From: Rhizosphaericola mali
GTDB taxonomy: Bacteria > Bacteroidota > Bacteroidia > Chitinophagales > Chitinophagaceae
NCBI RefSeq assembly: GCF_004337365.2
Contig: NZ_CP044016.1
Location: 372,001-436,000, forward strand
DNA length: 64,000 bases
Direction: 5' to 3'
Shown here: positions 55,127 to 64,000 of the stretch, piece after piece
Position numbering within the stretch: position 1 is the stretch's first letter
How the letters are laid out: every line of letters starts with the position of its first letter
Made by a program: the position numbers and the translations under genes
Notes under the pieces: generated by a model
Databases searched by the model: none
Told to the model about the DNA's origin: nothing
Seen by the model: the letters and a program-made list of their open reading frames with translations, nothing else

Positions 55127-56098
55127 ATGTTTACAAATAGCGAAATTACCGATTGGGCGAAAGATACAATTAAATCTGAGGCAAATGCGTTGATTGCCAC
55201 TGCAGATTATTTGAATGAATCTTTGGCGGAAATAGTCCAAATTTTATATAATTGTAAAGGTCGTATTATTGTTAGTGGCATTGGCAAAAGCGCAATTGTT
55301 GCTCAAAAAATCGTCGCTACATTTAATTCTACAGGGACTCCTTCTATGTTTTTACATGCGGCAGAAGCTATTCATGGTGATTTGGGAATGATTCAAAATG
55401 AGGATGTAATTTTAATACTGAGTAAAAGTGGAGAAAGTCCAGAAATAAAAAATCTTGTAAATATTTTGCATAGTTGGGAAAATTTGATCATTGGTATGGT
55501 AAATAAGGAAAATTCTTATTTAGCAGAAAATGCCAATCATTTCCTATACGTTCCTTGCGAAAAGGAAGCTTGCCCCAATAATTTAGCACCAACTAATAGC
55601 ACAACTATTCAAATGGCAATTGGTGATGCTTTTGCTATTTGCTTGATGAAATTGCGAAATTTTAGTGAAGATGATTTTGCCAAATATCATCCAGGCGGTA
55701 ATTTGGGTAAAAGATTATTATTGACTTTAGAAGATATTTATCCCAATAATCGAGCGCCATTTGTACAATTGGATTCTAGTTTGAAAGACGTGTTGAATAC
55801 TATTTCTCAAGGAAGATTAGGCGCAGTTGCAGTAATTGATGAAGAGGAATATGTATTGGGAATTATAACGGATGGTGATGTCCGAAGATTATTGCAAAAT
55901 GTTACAGATATTTCCATTATTTCTGCGAAAGATTTTTATTCTCAAAAACCTAAAACAATTGTTGAAAATACATTGGCGATTCATGCATTGGAATTAATGC
56001 GCAAAAATGATATCTCTCAATTGATTGTGGTGGATGAACAAAACAGATTCGTAGGATTTGTTCATTTGCACGACTTAGTAAAAGAAGGTTTGGGCTAA
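55127..56098 (+). CDS. kpsF: Arabinose-5-phosphate isomerase, KpsF/GutQ family
   Basis: 323 residues from ATG 55127. SIS domain (RIIVSGIGKSAIVAQKIVATFNSTGTPSMFLHAAEAIHGDLGM) followed by a CBS pair (residues about 200-320, with ITDGDVRRLL). It converts ribulose-5-phosphate to arabinose-5-phosphate for Kdo of lipopolysaccharide. It is tail-to-tail with the AUR1-like gene, with no gap between the stop codons. Confidence 0.93.
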   Translation: MFTNSEITDWAKDTIKSEANALIATADYLNESLAEIVQILYNCKGRIIVSGIGKSAIVAQKIVATFNSTGTPSMFLHAAEAIHGDLGMIQNEDVILILSKSGESPEIKNLVNILHSWENLIIGMVNKENSYLAENANHFLYVPCEKEACPNNLAPTNSTTIQMAIGDAFAICLMKLRNFSEDDFAKYHPGGNLGKRLLLTLEDIYPNNRAPFVQLDSSLKDVLNTISQGRLGAVAVIDEEEYVLGIITDGDVRRLLQNVTDISIISAKDFYSQKPKTIVENTLAIHALELMRKNDISQLIVVDEQNRFVGFVHLHDLVKEGLG

Positions 56099-57013
56099 TT
56101 AATTTGTTACCAAACCGACCAATTTTTGCAAAAAACGTTGAAATGCTTTCCAATTTTTATCCCAATATTGATAAAGAAAATAACCGCATAATGCACATGA
56201 AATACCTGCTAAAACATCAACAACGTAGTGATGACTCGTGTACAGTGCCGCAAACCAAATGCCGATCATAACAATACCGCAAAAAATAGATCCGTATTTA
56301 ATCTTATTTTTTACAGCATATAAAAACGTTACAGTAGGATAAGAGGCATGCAAAGACGGCATAGCTGCAAAAACATTGGAGCTTTTTGCATACATTCCCT
56401 GAAATAAATGAATGTCAAATATTTGGTCAAATCTAGCTAGACCTGCAGTATTGCCTGGCGTGTGTGGATTAAAATTAAATCCGTGTAATGCTACATACCA
56501 AGGAGGTGCTGCTGGTAATGTATAATAAACAACAAAGCCAATAAAATTGGTTAGCAAGAAAGTTAGAGAAAAATCAAAATAAGCTTTTCTTCTATTGGTA
56601 TAAAATAAATAAATACCAAAACCAATAGGCACAGGCATCCAACACAAATAAAATAAGCCAGAAAGAAAATCTAAAACTTTGGATTGATGTTGGAATAAAA
56701 ATTCGTTCACTGTCAAAGTTTGACCGTTTTCATTTATTCCAAATATGGATTTATCTAGATTGTAAACGTCTGCAATGTGGATAGTAGAGACTTTATAATT
56801 TGGCAATGCCTTCATAAAGTCAAATATGATCCAAAATACAATGAAAACAGATAATGCGATAATAAGCTGACGTGTGGGTTTGCTGATATAATACATCAAA
56901 TTAAAAATTCCCACGATAAATAATTGATCTGTTTTAAAACCGATCAAAATCGCTGCAAGCCCCAAATAAGCAATGGATATCAGACTTACAGTCACCACAT
57001 TTTTGTAACTCAA
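56099..57013 (-). CDS. PAP2/AUR1-like membrane protein, candidate inositol-phosphorylceramide synthase
   Basis: 304 residues with about six membrane segments. AUR1-type phosphatase-like motifs: YTLPAAPPWYVALHG, AAMPSLHASYPTVTF and TSHHYVVDVLAG (His in the second motif, His and Asp in the third). In yeast and Bacteroides, AUR1-type enzymes move inositol phosphate from phosphatidylinositol to ceramide. The start is TTG 57013, since the frame is closed by TGA eight codons upstream. It lies four bases after the hydroxylase gene in a sphingolipid-type block. Confidence 0.8.
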   Translation of the reverse strand: MSYKNVVTVSLISIAYLGLAAILIGFKTDQLFIVGIFNLMYYISKPTRQLIIALSVFIVFWIIFDFMKALPNYKVSTIHIADVYNLDKSIFGINENGQTLTVNEFLFQHQSKVLDFLSGLFYLCWMPVPIGFGIYLFYTNRRKAYFDFSLTFLLTNFIGFVVYYTLPAAPPWYVALHGFNFNPHTPGNTAGLARFDQIFDIHLFQGMYAKSSNVFAAMPSLHASYPTVTFLYAVKNKIKYGSIFCGIVMIGIWFAALYTSHHYVVDVLAGISCALCGYFLYQYWDKNWKAFQRFLQKLVGLVTN

Positions 57014-57017
57014 ACTC

Positions 57018-57662
57018 TTATTTTTTCTCTTTTGTCAACTTATTTTTCATCACTGATTCGGAATGGAATACTTTATCCCATAAATCAGATGTTACACCAA
57101 ATCCTTTCAGTGGATCTTGATAGTGGTGCAACATATGGTGTTGCTGAATTCTTTTCAATGCATTAGTCTTGAATGTGTAGTGATGCATTGCATAATGCAT
57201 CATATCATAACATAAATACCCTAGCAAAAAACCAGGAAAAAATGCAAATAATGCTGCAGAAGAAAATATAGCTTTGAATAAAAGATAAAATAGAAATGCT
57301 AAAGGTAAGCTCACAGAAGGTGGCATAACTAATCTTTTTCTATCTCTTGGATAGTCATGGTGCACGCCATGAAAGATAAAATGTATTCTTTCTTGCCAGT
57401 CATTATGAGGGGTAAAATGGAATACAAAACGATGTAAAAAATATTCTGTAAATGTCCAAATAAATAAGCCTCCAATAAAATAGCCGATAAAAGCTACAAG
57501 TTGCACTTTTTCTAAAGTGAAATCTCTATAGATACAATACGCTATAATAGGAATAAAAATATATAATGGAATTGAAAAATGAACTTTGGAAAGAGGTTCA
57601 AGCATTCCAGATTTAAAGATTCTGGGAGAATCTGTAGAATTAGAAATGTAATTTTTTGCCAT
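57018..57662 (-). CDS. Fatty-acid 2-hydroxylase-like di-iron membrane enzyme
   Basis: 214 residues with about four membrane segments and the full His-box set: EYFLHRFVFH, FHGVHHDYPRDRKRLVMPP, HYAMHHYTFK and QQHHMLHHYQDP, then GFGVTSDLWDKVF. The pattern is near that of Scs7/FA2H (sphingolipid acyl-chain alpha-hydroxylase) rather than a sterol desaturase. It would hydroxylate the ceramide acyl chain at C2. It is 85 bases downstream of the CDP-alcohol transferase gene, with a possible own promoter (TATTTTTG at 57704-57711), and four bases upstream of the AUR1-like gene. Confidence 0.85.
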   Translation of the reverse strand: MAKNYISNSTDSPRIFKSGMLEPLSKVHFSIPLYIFIPIIAYCIYRDFTLEKVQLVAFIGYFIGGLFIWTFTEYFLHRFVFHFTPHNDWQERIHFIFHGVHHDYPRDRKRLVMPPSVSLPLAFLFYLLFKAIFSSAALFAFFPGFLLGYLCYDMMHYAMHHYTFKTNALKRIQQHHMLHHYQDPLKGFGVTSDLWDKVFHSESVMKNKLTKEKK

Positions 57663-57703
57663 ACTAAATAATATTAAACTAGTCTAATCGCCTTCTGAAC
57701 TTG

Positions 57704-57711
57704 CAAAAATA
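57704..57711 (-). promoter_or_regulatory. -7 box for the hydroxylase gene
   Basis: Minus-strand TATTTTTG (exact TAnnTTTG), 42 bases before ATG 57662; the upstream region is T/A-rich without a clear TTTG. It suggests an internal promoter for the hydroxylase and AUR1-like pair. Confidence 0.4.
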
Positions 57712-57747
57712 CAGCTAATTTTTCCTTTAAAATATATTTTTATTTTC

Positions 57748-58455
57748 TTAGAGCCCTTCCTTTTCCTTTAATTCCAATGATTTTTTAGCAGACATTAAAC
57801 GGCCAACTGCTGTAATATTTGTTAACACAGCCATGATTGTGATTGGAATAGTGAAGATAGACATCGTTTCAAATACATGATATTTGATTCCTGGTATAAA
57901 TAATTTATAATCGCCAATAAAAGAAGATGCGACGCCACAAGCAATACCTGAAATGCCAATTAAGATAACTCTTTCTGGTCTTTGCATAAATCCACCCTTA
58001 TTTTGAATACCGAGACCTTCACTTCTTGCTCTTGTATAACTCACCATCACTGAGCCAATCATAGCAATAAAGGCAAATAATGAACTTAAAAAATAATGTT
58101 GACCGACTAAGTAATAGCAAATCCCTAAAAACATAATAGATTCGCTATATCTATCCAATACGGAGTCGAATAATGCGCCATATACAGAACTCATTTTTCC
58201 AATACGTGCTACTTGACCATCTAACATGTCAAACAATCCGGCGAATAATGTCAATGCTCCAGCCCAACCCACAAATCGAAAATCACCTCTATTGCCTTTT
58301 TCGGCTCCTACGATAAATATTACGGCTACTCCAACATTGAGAATAAATCCTGTCATTGTAACTCGGTTAGGAGTGAATCCGATTTTTATCAAAAAACGGA
58401 CAAATGGATCTATAACTTTGTATATTCCTTGTTGAATACGGTCTCTTAAACGCAT
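57748..58455 (-). CDS. CDP-alcohol phosphatidyltransferase, candidate phosphatidylinositol-phosphate synthase
   Basis: 235 residues, about six membrane segments. The signature D-x2-DG-x2-AR-x8-G-x3-D-x3-D is complete: Asp76, Asp79, Gly80, Ala83-Arg84, Gly93, Asp97 and Asp101. It joins a CDP-diacylglycerol to an alcohol. Location beside an AUR1-like protein and a PgpA-type phosphatase suggests inositol phosphate as acceptor, as in Bacteroides, but glycerol phosphate cannot be excluded from sequence alone. It is 70 bases downstream of the DUF5686 gene. Confidence 0.85.
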   Translation of the reverse strand: MRLRDRIQQGIYKVIDPFVRFLIKIGFTPNRVTMTGFILNVGVAVIFIVGAEKGNRGDFRFVGWAGALTLFAGLFDMLDGQVARIGKMSSVYGALFDSVLDRYSESIMFLGICYYLVGQHYFLSSLFAFIAMIGSVMVSYTRARSEGLGIQNKGGFMQRPERVILIGISGIACGVASSFIGDYKLFIPGIKYHVFETMSIFTIPITIMAVLTNITAVGRLMSAKKSLELKEKEGL

Positions 58456-58525
58456 AATTATTGCTTACTTTCTCAATAGCTTTTCGAGCTTGTATTGGGA
58501 TATTTTGATAAATTTTTGTACAAAG

Positions 58526-61084
58526 TTAAAAATCAAATTTCATAAAAAAGCGAACTCCTGATTTTGGAATTCCTGGATGATCCAAATACGTAAATCTCCA
58601 AATATAATCTACACGCAAAATTTTAAAGATGTTGGCAATACCAAACCCCCCTTCTGCGTATGGTTTTTTATCCAAGACAAATGTACTGATTGCTCCGTTT
58701 GTTGTAGGGAAATACATTTGATCTGGGTTTTTTGCTGGATTATTTTCATTTCTAACTCCACCATACAATATTTTACCTTCAATAACTTCTCTCCATTTCA
58801 ATTTTTTGAACAAAGGTATCTTATTGAAAATGAAACCATTGAAAAAATGATCCACATTTAAGCTTGCATAGTGATCACTTACAAATTCTAAGAAATTCAT
58901 CATATTGTAAGACTCAAATTGGTAAGTGTACGCTTGGTTCGCATGATGAACAAATAGTAATGGGAAAGGTAATTTTCCTCCCGTATAACCGGCATCAAAT
59001 ACTACATCAGAATAACCTAATTGAGAAAAATAGAACCTTTTGTATACATTTAAGTCAAAGTTGTTGTAGCTATATTGACCACCAAAAAGCCCTTTAATTC
59101 CCGCTATGTAAGACAGTGAGATTATTGGGTATTGGTTGATAATAGGAACACGATACAATTTACCTTGATAAAAAGCTTCATGTGGAGCATATCTTAATGT
59201 AACACCAATTTCACTAGTTCTTATATTTTGTATGCTATCTCGACCATTTGGAACACCTCCAGTTGGCATCACATAGGCAATCGTACCTGCTGGAGTTTGC
59301 TTCCAATATTTAAAATCTGAAGCAATAGAAAAGTGATTTTCAAATTCTTTTACGTAATCGATTCTTGCTAAGTCATTGTATAACCATTTATCATTATTAC
59401 CGCGTTTAAATGATAATAAGAAGTTATCTTCCTGTACAAATTGTAACTCTTGACCTGGGATTTTTGTATCGCGTTGAAAACTTGCTCTGATATAGTGTTG
59501 GGGAAATGTGTAAATGGATTTATCATTAATGGAATAGGTGAAGCTCCCAAAGTATTTAAACTTTTTATCCTTGAAGCCATAGGCTCCATAAGTCTCCATA
59601 TATAGACGTTTACTTAAGTTGGGGGTTGTTCTTCCTCCGAATCTTAACCTGAATCCTTCTACTGGGTTAAAGCTGTAAAAAGTACTCGCAGGTCCTATTT
59701 CAAATTTGTTATGAAATGATTGTTTATACCCAGCTACAAAAAGCGTTACATAGTCCATTGTCCTTTTGAATGAAGGCATTTTAACCAATGAATCAATGTT
59801 ACTATATGTAAGAGACTCTGCACGAGTCAGTGTATCAAAACGATTAGCTATCCAAAAGCTGCTATCCCTATTTAATGCATTGGGTAATATTACTACCTGT
59901 TGTTCTTTCAAAATGCTATCTGGTATTGGTATGCCGATTTTAAAATCCTTATAGCTGACTAACCTTTCTCCAAATAGACCCGCACCCTTTTTTGTAACAC
60001 TAAAATCTCCGATCAAATCACTTGTGGACAATAGATAACGTCCATCTGCTTGCTTTTCAAAGTTTAAATTGATTTTTAGTTCTCTTAAAAAATTGATATT
60101 CGACGCGGGTGGGGCAAACATGGATACTTTTTGGATCGCATAATGTCCGTCTAGAGTCACGAATAGTGTACCTCTAAATAACATATCTTGAGGATTTCTA
60201 GGTGTAAAATATAATTTAACCACCTTTATTCCATCCACTTCTGAAGTATCTCTGATATAAAATCTGTAGAATGTTGGTGCTGCACCGGCAATCGGGCTTA
60301 AAAACTGATTGGTAAATAAGGAAATATTATTATCATAAATATTAACTTCTTCATACAATCTCTTAAGGTAAGTAGTGACTCCTTTTGTATCTATAAACTC
60401 TCCAAAATCGACTTTATTTTGACCTGTAATAATTTGACGATTTTTCTCTGGGCTTTTTTGATAGTAATTTTTAGAGGATAATTCTTCTAAATATAAAGGT
60501 AATAAACCAATTCCTGGGAATTTGGTAGTATCTACATTGTTGAGTAAGAATTCATATTTTTTGAAAAATTTTTTATCCTTTAATTTATCAGACATATTAC
60601 TGATGGAAGCCACCATTTTCTCATATTTATCATATGATGCATATTGGTAATTTGTCATTTGGTTTTCTTCCTTATGCGCAATGACTTGTCGTATCAGCTC
60701 TACTGCTGGATTATTTTTGTTGCGATATTTTTTCTTTTTATCTGTAACAGTTACACCATCAAGATTTTCTTTATTATGTATCAAAATTAACTCACCAAGA
60801 TTAATTGTGTCTATATTGGGATCTATCGCTACTTTTTGGTTGATATACCCCGTCAATTCAATACTTAAATTAGATTTAACTGCGCTTTTAGGAAGATTTA
60901 ATTTGAAATTTCCATTGTCATCGGTATGCGTGCCACGACCTTTTTCGAAAAACACACCTACGTCTGATAAAGGAAGGCTAGTTTCCCCATCGATTATGTT
61001 CCCGTAAATGTATTTATTTTGACTAAAAGCTTGCAGACAGCTGAAAGTCATTAGTGCAAATAATAAGAATTTAATATTTCTCAA
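58526..61084 (-). CDS. DUF5686 outer-membrane protein with CarboxypepD_reg domain
   Basis: 852 residues. Signal peptide ending FSQ at about 22; regulatory beta-sandwich KYIYGNIIDGETSLPLSDVGVFFEKGRGTHTDD (to about 100); then the DUF5686 part with KNNPAVELIRQVIAHKEENQM, a long beta-rich region and a C-terminal barrel with repeated aromatic strand ends. The family is common in Bacteroidota outer membranes without known function. Its place inside the lipid block may be incidental or may reflect lipid handling. Confidence 0.88.
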   Translation of the reverse strand: MRNIKFLLFALMTFSCLQAFSQNKYIYGNIIDGETSLPLSDVGVFFEKGRGTHTDDNGNFKLNLPKSAVKSNLSIELTGYINQKVAIDPNIDTINLGELILIHNKENLDGVTVTDKKKKYRNKNNPAVELIRQVIAHKEENQMTNYQYASYDKYEKMVASISNMSDKLKDKKFFKKYEFLLNNVDTTKFPGIGLLPLYLEELSSKNYYQKSPEKNRQIITGQNKVDFGEFIDTKGVTTYLKRLYEEVNIYDNNISLFTNQFLSPIAGAAPTFYRFYIRDTSEVDGIKVVKLYFTPRNPQDMLFRGTLFVTLDGHYAIQKVSMFAPPASNINFLRELKINLNFEKQADGRYLLSTSDLIGDFSVTKKGAGLFGERLVSYKDFKIGIPIPDSILKEQQVVILPNALNRDSSFWIANRFDTLTRAESLTYSNIDSLVKMPSFKRTMDYVTLFVAGYKQSFHNKFEIGPASTFYSFNPVEGFRLRFGGRTTPNLSKRLYMETYGAYGFKDKKFKYFGSFTYSINDKSIYTFPQHYIRASFQRDTKIPGQELQFVQEDNFLLSFKRGNNDKWLYNDLARIDYVKEFENHFSIASDFKYWKQTPAGTIAYVMPTGGVPNGRDSIQNIRTSEIGVTLRYAPHEAFYQGKLYRVPIINQYPIISLSYIAGIKGLFGGQYSYNNFDLNVYKRFYFSQLGYSDVVFDAGYTGGKLPFPLLFVHHANQAYTYQFESYNMMNFLEFVSDHYASLNVDHFFNGFIFNKIPLFKKLKWREVIEGKILYGGVRNENNPAKNPDQMYFPTTNGAISTFVLDKKPYAEGGFGIANIFKILRVDYIWRFTYLDHPGIPKSGVRFFMKFDF

Positions 61085-61101
61085 AGTTTTTATTTTATAA
61101 T

Positions 61102-61512
61102 CTATTCAATTAATCGTTTTTCTTTAAATACAAATTTTTTCTGTAGTGGATAATTGTAAAAAAAACCTATACAAAGACTAACGATAATTTTACTAACGTT
61201 TACATTCCAATTCAATAATTTGGCTAAAATATATACACCTCCTGCATTTAACAATAAATTACCAACCCAAACAATAAAATATCTTACAGCCTCATTTTTG
61301 CTCGCAGATTGCTCAGCTTTAGTAAATACAAAAAAACGATTTACCAAAAAATTAGTAACCCCACCACTCACCGTTCCTGATATACTTGCTATGACCTTGT
61401 CAATAACAAAAAAATTGATTAGTAGATTGGTCACAGAAAAATCTACAATTGTCGCAATTAATGAAGAGGCTTGTGCTTTCAAAAATTGGATAACTTCTTG
61501 TTTTTTTAGCAT
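61102..61512 (-). CDS. GtrA family membrane protein
   Basis: 136 residues with four hydrophobic segments (near 12-30, 37-55, 75-97, 104-122). FLVNRFFVF and the Lys/Phe-rich ending FNYPLQKKFVFKEK match GtrA. GtrA proteins are thought to flip or help transfer lipid-linked sugars. It lies between a PgpA-type phosphatase and DUF5686 in the candidate lipid block; a role with a lipid-linked donor is inference. Confidence 0.85.
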   Translation of the reverse strand: MLKKQEVIQFLKAQASSLIATIVDFSVTNLLINFFVIDKVIASISGTVSGGVTNFLVNRFFVFTKAEQSASKNEAVRYFIVWVGNLLLNAGGVYILAKLLNWNVNVSKIIVSLCIGFFYNYPLQKKFVFKEKRLIE

Positions 61513-61520
61513 TTAAAATT

Positions 61521-61991
61521 TTATTTCCTACAATAAGCACTTATTAAATCACTAGCAACAATTGCTTGTAATACTAATGAGGAATAAATCCCTGCCAAAA
61601 TATCATCTGCCATTACTCCATACCCTCCACGAAATTGCTCCATTTTTCGGATATATAACGGTTTGGTTATGTCAAAAAATCTAAATAGTATCAGTCCAAT
61701 GAGAATGTACAACCAACAGATAGGTACAAATAATAACGTAATGCTTATGCCAGCGATTTCGTCAATAACTACTTTGTGACTATCTTCTCCCCAATCTTTC
61801 TCAACTTTATTGCCTCCCCAAATGCCTAATATAATTACAACGATGGTTGTGATTATTTGCATGTAGGGATGCGATCTTGTATTGTGCTGTGACAAATACC
61901 AAAAAAGACTCCAAATTGCAGCTGCAATAGTACCTCCACCTTTAATATATCCTACGCCAAAAAATGACGCAGTAATTTTAAAAAAATTCAT
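61521..61991 (-). CDS. pgpA: Phosphatidylglycerophosphatase A-type phosphatase
   Basis: 156 residues. PgpA motifs: GGGTIAAAIW, VVIDEIAGISITL, LFRFFDITKP and GGYGVMADDILAGIYSSL. It dephosphorylates phosphatidylglycerol-phosphate; in the Bacteroides inositol-lipid pathway a PgpA-like enzyme dephosphorylates phosphatidylinositol-phosphate. Given its neighbours, either role is possible. It lies nine bases upstream of the GtrA gene. Two mutually exclusive stem-loops precede it. Confidence 0.88.
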   Translation of the reverse strand: MNFFKITASFFGVGYIKGGGTIAAAIWSLFWYLSQHNTRSHPYMQIITTIVVIILGIWGGNKVEKDWGEDSHKVVIDEIAGISITLLFVPICWLYILIGLILFRFFDITKPLYIRKMEQFRGGYGVMADDILAGIYSSLVLQAIVASDLISAYCRK

Positions 61992-62090
61992 TTATTGATG
62001 TATAAATTCCTGCCTGTTTTATTTTTATTCTTTAGAAGAAATTTTATTAATAAATATAACGCTTTTTACAGGAGGATGGTGTAGATCGAT

Positions 62091-62160
62091 TTTTACTTAA
62101 TTGTTATCTAAGTAAAATTGATTTGATGTGGTGCAAAAGTATTACATCAAATCAATTTTA
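62091..62160 (-). promoter_or_regulatory. Two overlapping, mutually exclusive stem-loops (attenuator-like)
   Basis: A 17-base perfect stem TAAAATTGATTTGATGT (62113-62129) with its complement at 62144-62160, 14-base loop, shares bases 62113-62117 with a second stem TTTTACTTA (62091-62099) with TAAGTAAAA (62109-62117). On the minus strand the large stem lies 38 bases after the GNAT gene stop and the small one about 100 bases before pgpA. The large one may be the terminator of the GNAT gene, the small one an alternative. Confidence 0.45.
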
Positions 62161-62198
62161 ACTAATAATATTCTTTGTTTCAAGCTTGAAAAAAATAG

Positions 62199-63335
62199 CT
62201 ATATCTGTTTTTCAAATACACGGTAGGTTTTATAAATTTTTGCACCCATGTTTTCTAAGGCTTTATTCATAGCTTCATTTCCTTCTAGAATCCATGATGC
62301 TTCTATTTTTTCAATTCTTGGATTTGCTAGCATGCTATCCATCATAGCGGCATAAAATACAGACTCTATTCCAAGTTTTCTATATTCCTCTAATACACCT
62401 AATATTAAAATACGAATGCCTCTTATTTTTTTCTTTTGAGTTAGTAGTTTGATTAATCCAGTTGGAAAAAGTCGACCATTTTTGATATGAATAAGGATAT
62501 CGTTGATGTTAGGAATGGCAATCGAAATACCTATAAACTTACCATCCATTTCTGCAACGCGTACAAAATTAGGATCAACGATCATTTTTAAATCTTTAGC
62601 CAAATGTGTAAATTCATCATCCGTCATAGGAATAGAACCTAAGTTTTTATCCCAAGCTTTATTATAAACTTCTCTAATCCTCTCTACCTCTCGTTTGAAA
62701 TTCTTTTTTAAATCGATGGGTCTTACAGTAATGCCTTTTCTCTTCATACGTTCCTCAATCAATCCTGCAACGCGTCTAACTTTTACATCATCATAGCCAG
62801 TACGACCAAATAACCAAGCGAATAGATCAGTCTGTTTATATAAGCCATAATTAGATACTAAATCATTATAATAAGAAAAATTGTATGGCATCATTGCCAT
62901 CGGAGGAGTGTCAAACCCATCTACCAACATACCCCAAGTGTCATTGGAGGATGGATTGGCGGGTCCAATCATTTTTCCTGTAATATTTTCCGTTTTTAGC
63001 CACGATTCTGCAGTACTGAGAAGCGCATTTGCAACCTCTTGGCTATTAACTACATCAAAAAAACCGAAAAATCCGTCATTTTGACCAATTACTTTTTTAT
63101 ATGTTCCATTTACAATACCTGCAATTCTACCCACTATTTTACCCTCTTTAATGGCTAGGAATTGTTGCATTTTGCCATGAAGGAAAAAGGGATTTTTTTT
63201 GGGATTCATTAAGTCGCTCTGTGCCACAAATAATTCGGGTACATAATTGGGATCATTTTTATACAAATCATGAGGAAAGTCAATAAATTTATTCAATTGT
63301 TTTTTCGAAGTGACTTTAACTATTTCCAGCGGCAT
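62199..63335 (-). CDS. GNAT-like acyltransferase-fold protein, 378 aa
   Basis: No signal peptide; two acetyltransferase-type halves. FVAQSDLMNPKKNPFFLHGKM and FLAIKEGKIVGRIAGIVN (61-78 region), GPANPSSNDTWGMLVDGFDTPPMAMM, then residues 200-378 with EVYNKAWDKNLGSIPMTDDEF and the GVLEEYRKLGIESVFYAAM region close to the acyl-CoA loop (usually Q/RxxGxG/A). In Bacteroidota this protein type is often encoded beside serine palmitoyltransferase; a role as ceramide N-acyltransferase is suggested only by place, not by motif. A terminator separates it from the next gene. Confidence 0.75.
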   Translation of the reverse strand: MPLEIVKVTSKKQLNKFIDFPHDLYKNDPNYVPELFVAQSDLMNPKKNPFFLHGKMQQFLAIKEGKIVGRIAGIVNGTYKKVIGQNDGFFGFFDVVNSQEVANALLSTAESWLKTENITGKMIGPANPSSNDTWGMLVDGFDTPPMAMMPYNFSYYNDLVSNYGLYKQTDLFAWLFGRTGYDDVKVRRVAGLIEERMKRKGITVRPIDLKKNFKREVERIREVYNKAWDKNLGSIPMTDDEFTHLAKDLKMIVDPNFVRVAEMDGKFIGISIAIPNINDILIHIKNGRLFPTGLIKLLTQKKKIRGIRILILGVLEEYRKLGIESVFYAAMMDSMLANPRIEKIEASWILEGNEAMNKALENMGAKIYKTYRVFEKQI

Positions 63336-63392
63336 AATTTTTTAGTTTAGAATAAATTATTTAAAAAGTAGGTTGGATTTAGTGTAACTAAT

Positions 63393-63420
63393 AAAGGGAG
63401 AAACCCGAGTTTCTCCCTTT
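63393..63420 (-). terminator. Terminator of the serine palmitoyltransferase gene
   Basis: AAAGGGAGAAAC (63393-63404) with GTTTCTCCCTTT (63409-63420), 12-base perfect stem, CCGA loop, and a TTTATTA tail on the minus strand, 23 bases after the stop at 63443. Confidence 0.75.
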
Positions 63421-63442
63421 AAATTATTTGAATAGTTGCTAA

Positions 63443-64000
<558 letters not shown>

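Overview
The window reads as an AT-rich (roughly one third G+C by eye) chromosomal segment from the phylum Bacteroidota, most likely the Chitinophagaceae. The reasons are the gene content (WbqC, DUF5686, DUF3078, DUF6624 and Imm33/DUF2185 proteins, a CarboxypepD_reg plus outer-membrane barrel protein, a split transketolase, sphingolipid genes), signal peptides ending in AQ or SQ, and promoter-like boxes of the Bacteroidota TTTG / TAnnTTTG type. I saw no rRNA, tRNA, CRISPR array, insertion sequence or prophage.

Layout. 1-3.8 kb (minus): a cut GH13 amylase, a papain-like amidase, a MoxR/ChlI-type AAA ATPase and a LEA14-like lipoprotein. 4-7.1 kb: WbqC, then a BlaI/BlaR1-type repressor and M56 protease pair with a perfect inverted repeat over the predicted promoter. 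7.3-9.8 kb: oxidoreductase plus GH125 mannosidase, closed by a terminator. 10-28 kb: a patchwork of short units, mostly secreted or membrane proteins of unknown role (M48 protease, aspartyl-protease-like protein, TPR-Imm33 protein, DUF6624, TlpA-like thioredoxin, erythromycin-esterase-like protein), together with a YeiH exporter and its LysR regulator, a radical SAM protein, a DUF2975/HTH pair, two gene remnants and an arginase-family enzyme preceded by a candidate small RNA. 28.5-36.5 kb (plus): a two-component system whose regulator and kinase are separated by an LtaS-like phosphotransferase and an outer-membrane barrel, followed by a FetA/FetB-type metal exporter. 37-43 kb: an ABC-F protein with a decayed second ATP site, surE, an acyltransferase, galE and a lone transketolase C-terminal subunit. 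43-47.4 kb: an ECF sigma operon, hisF-hisIE and a quinone oxidoreductase. 47.4-56 kb: mostly minus-strand housekeeping genes (DciA-like, rRNA methyltransferase, DUF3078, recO, a carB that ends at the midpoint of the normal protein, a TrmH-family enzyme, a CCG Fe-S protein) and plus-strand kpsF.

56-64 kb (minus) is the most coherent block. From right to left it holds serine palmitoyltransferase (cut by the window edge), a GNAT-like protein, a PgpA-type phosphatase, a GtrA protein, a DUF5686 outer-membrane protein, a CDP-alcohol phosphatidyltransferase, a fatty-acid 2-hydroxylase-like di-iron enzyme and an AUR1-like PAP2 protein. Together these could make the sphingoid base, hydroxylate the acyl chain, make a phosphatidylinositol-type donor and transfer inositol phosphate to ceramide, so I read the block as a candidate inositol-phosphorylceramide locus. 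The inositol-phosphate synthase and ketosphinganine reductase are not in the window.

Other points worth checking are the half-length carB, the ABC-F with one ATP site that looks dead, the candidate small RNA near 28.3 kb, the repressor operator near 7.16 kb and two promoters that predict leaderless mRNAs. All functional calls come from reading motifs by eye; no database search was run.
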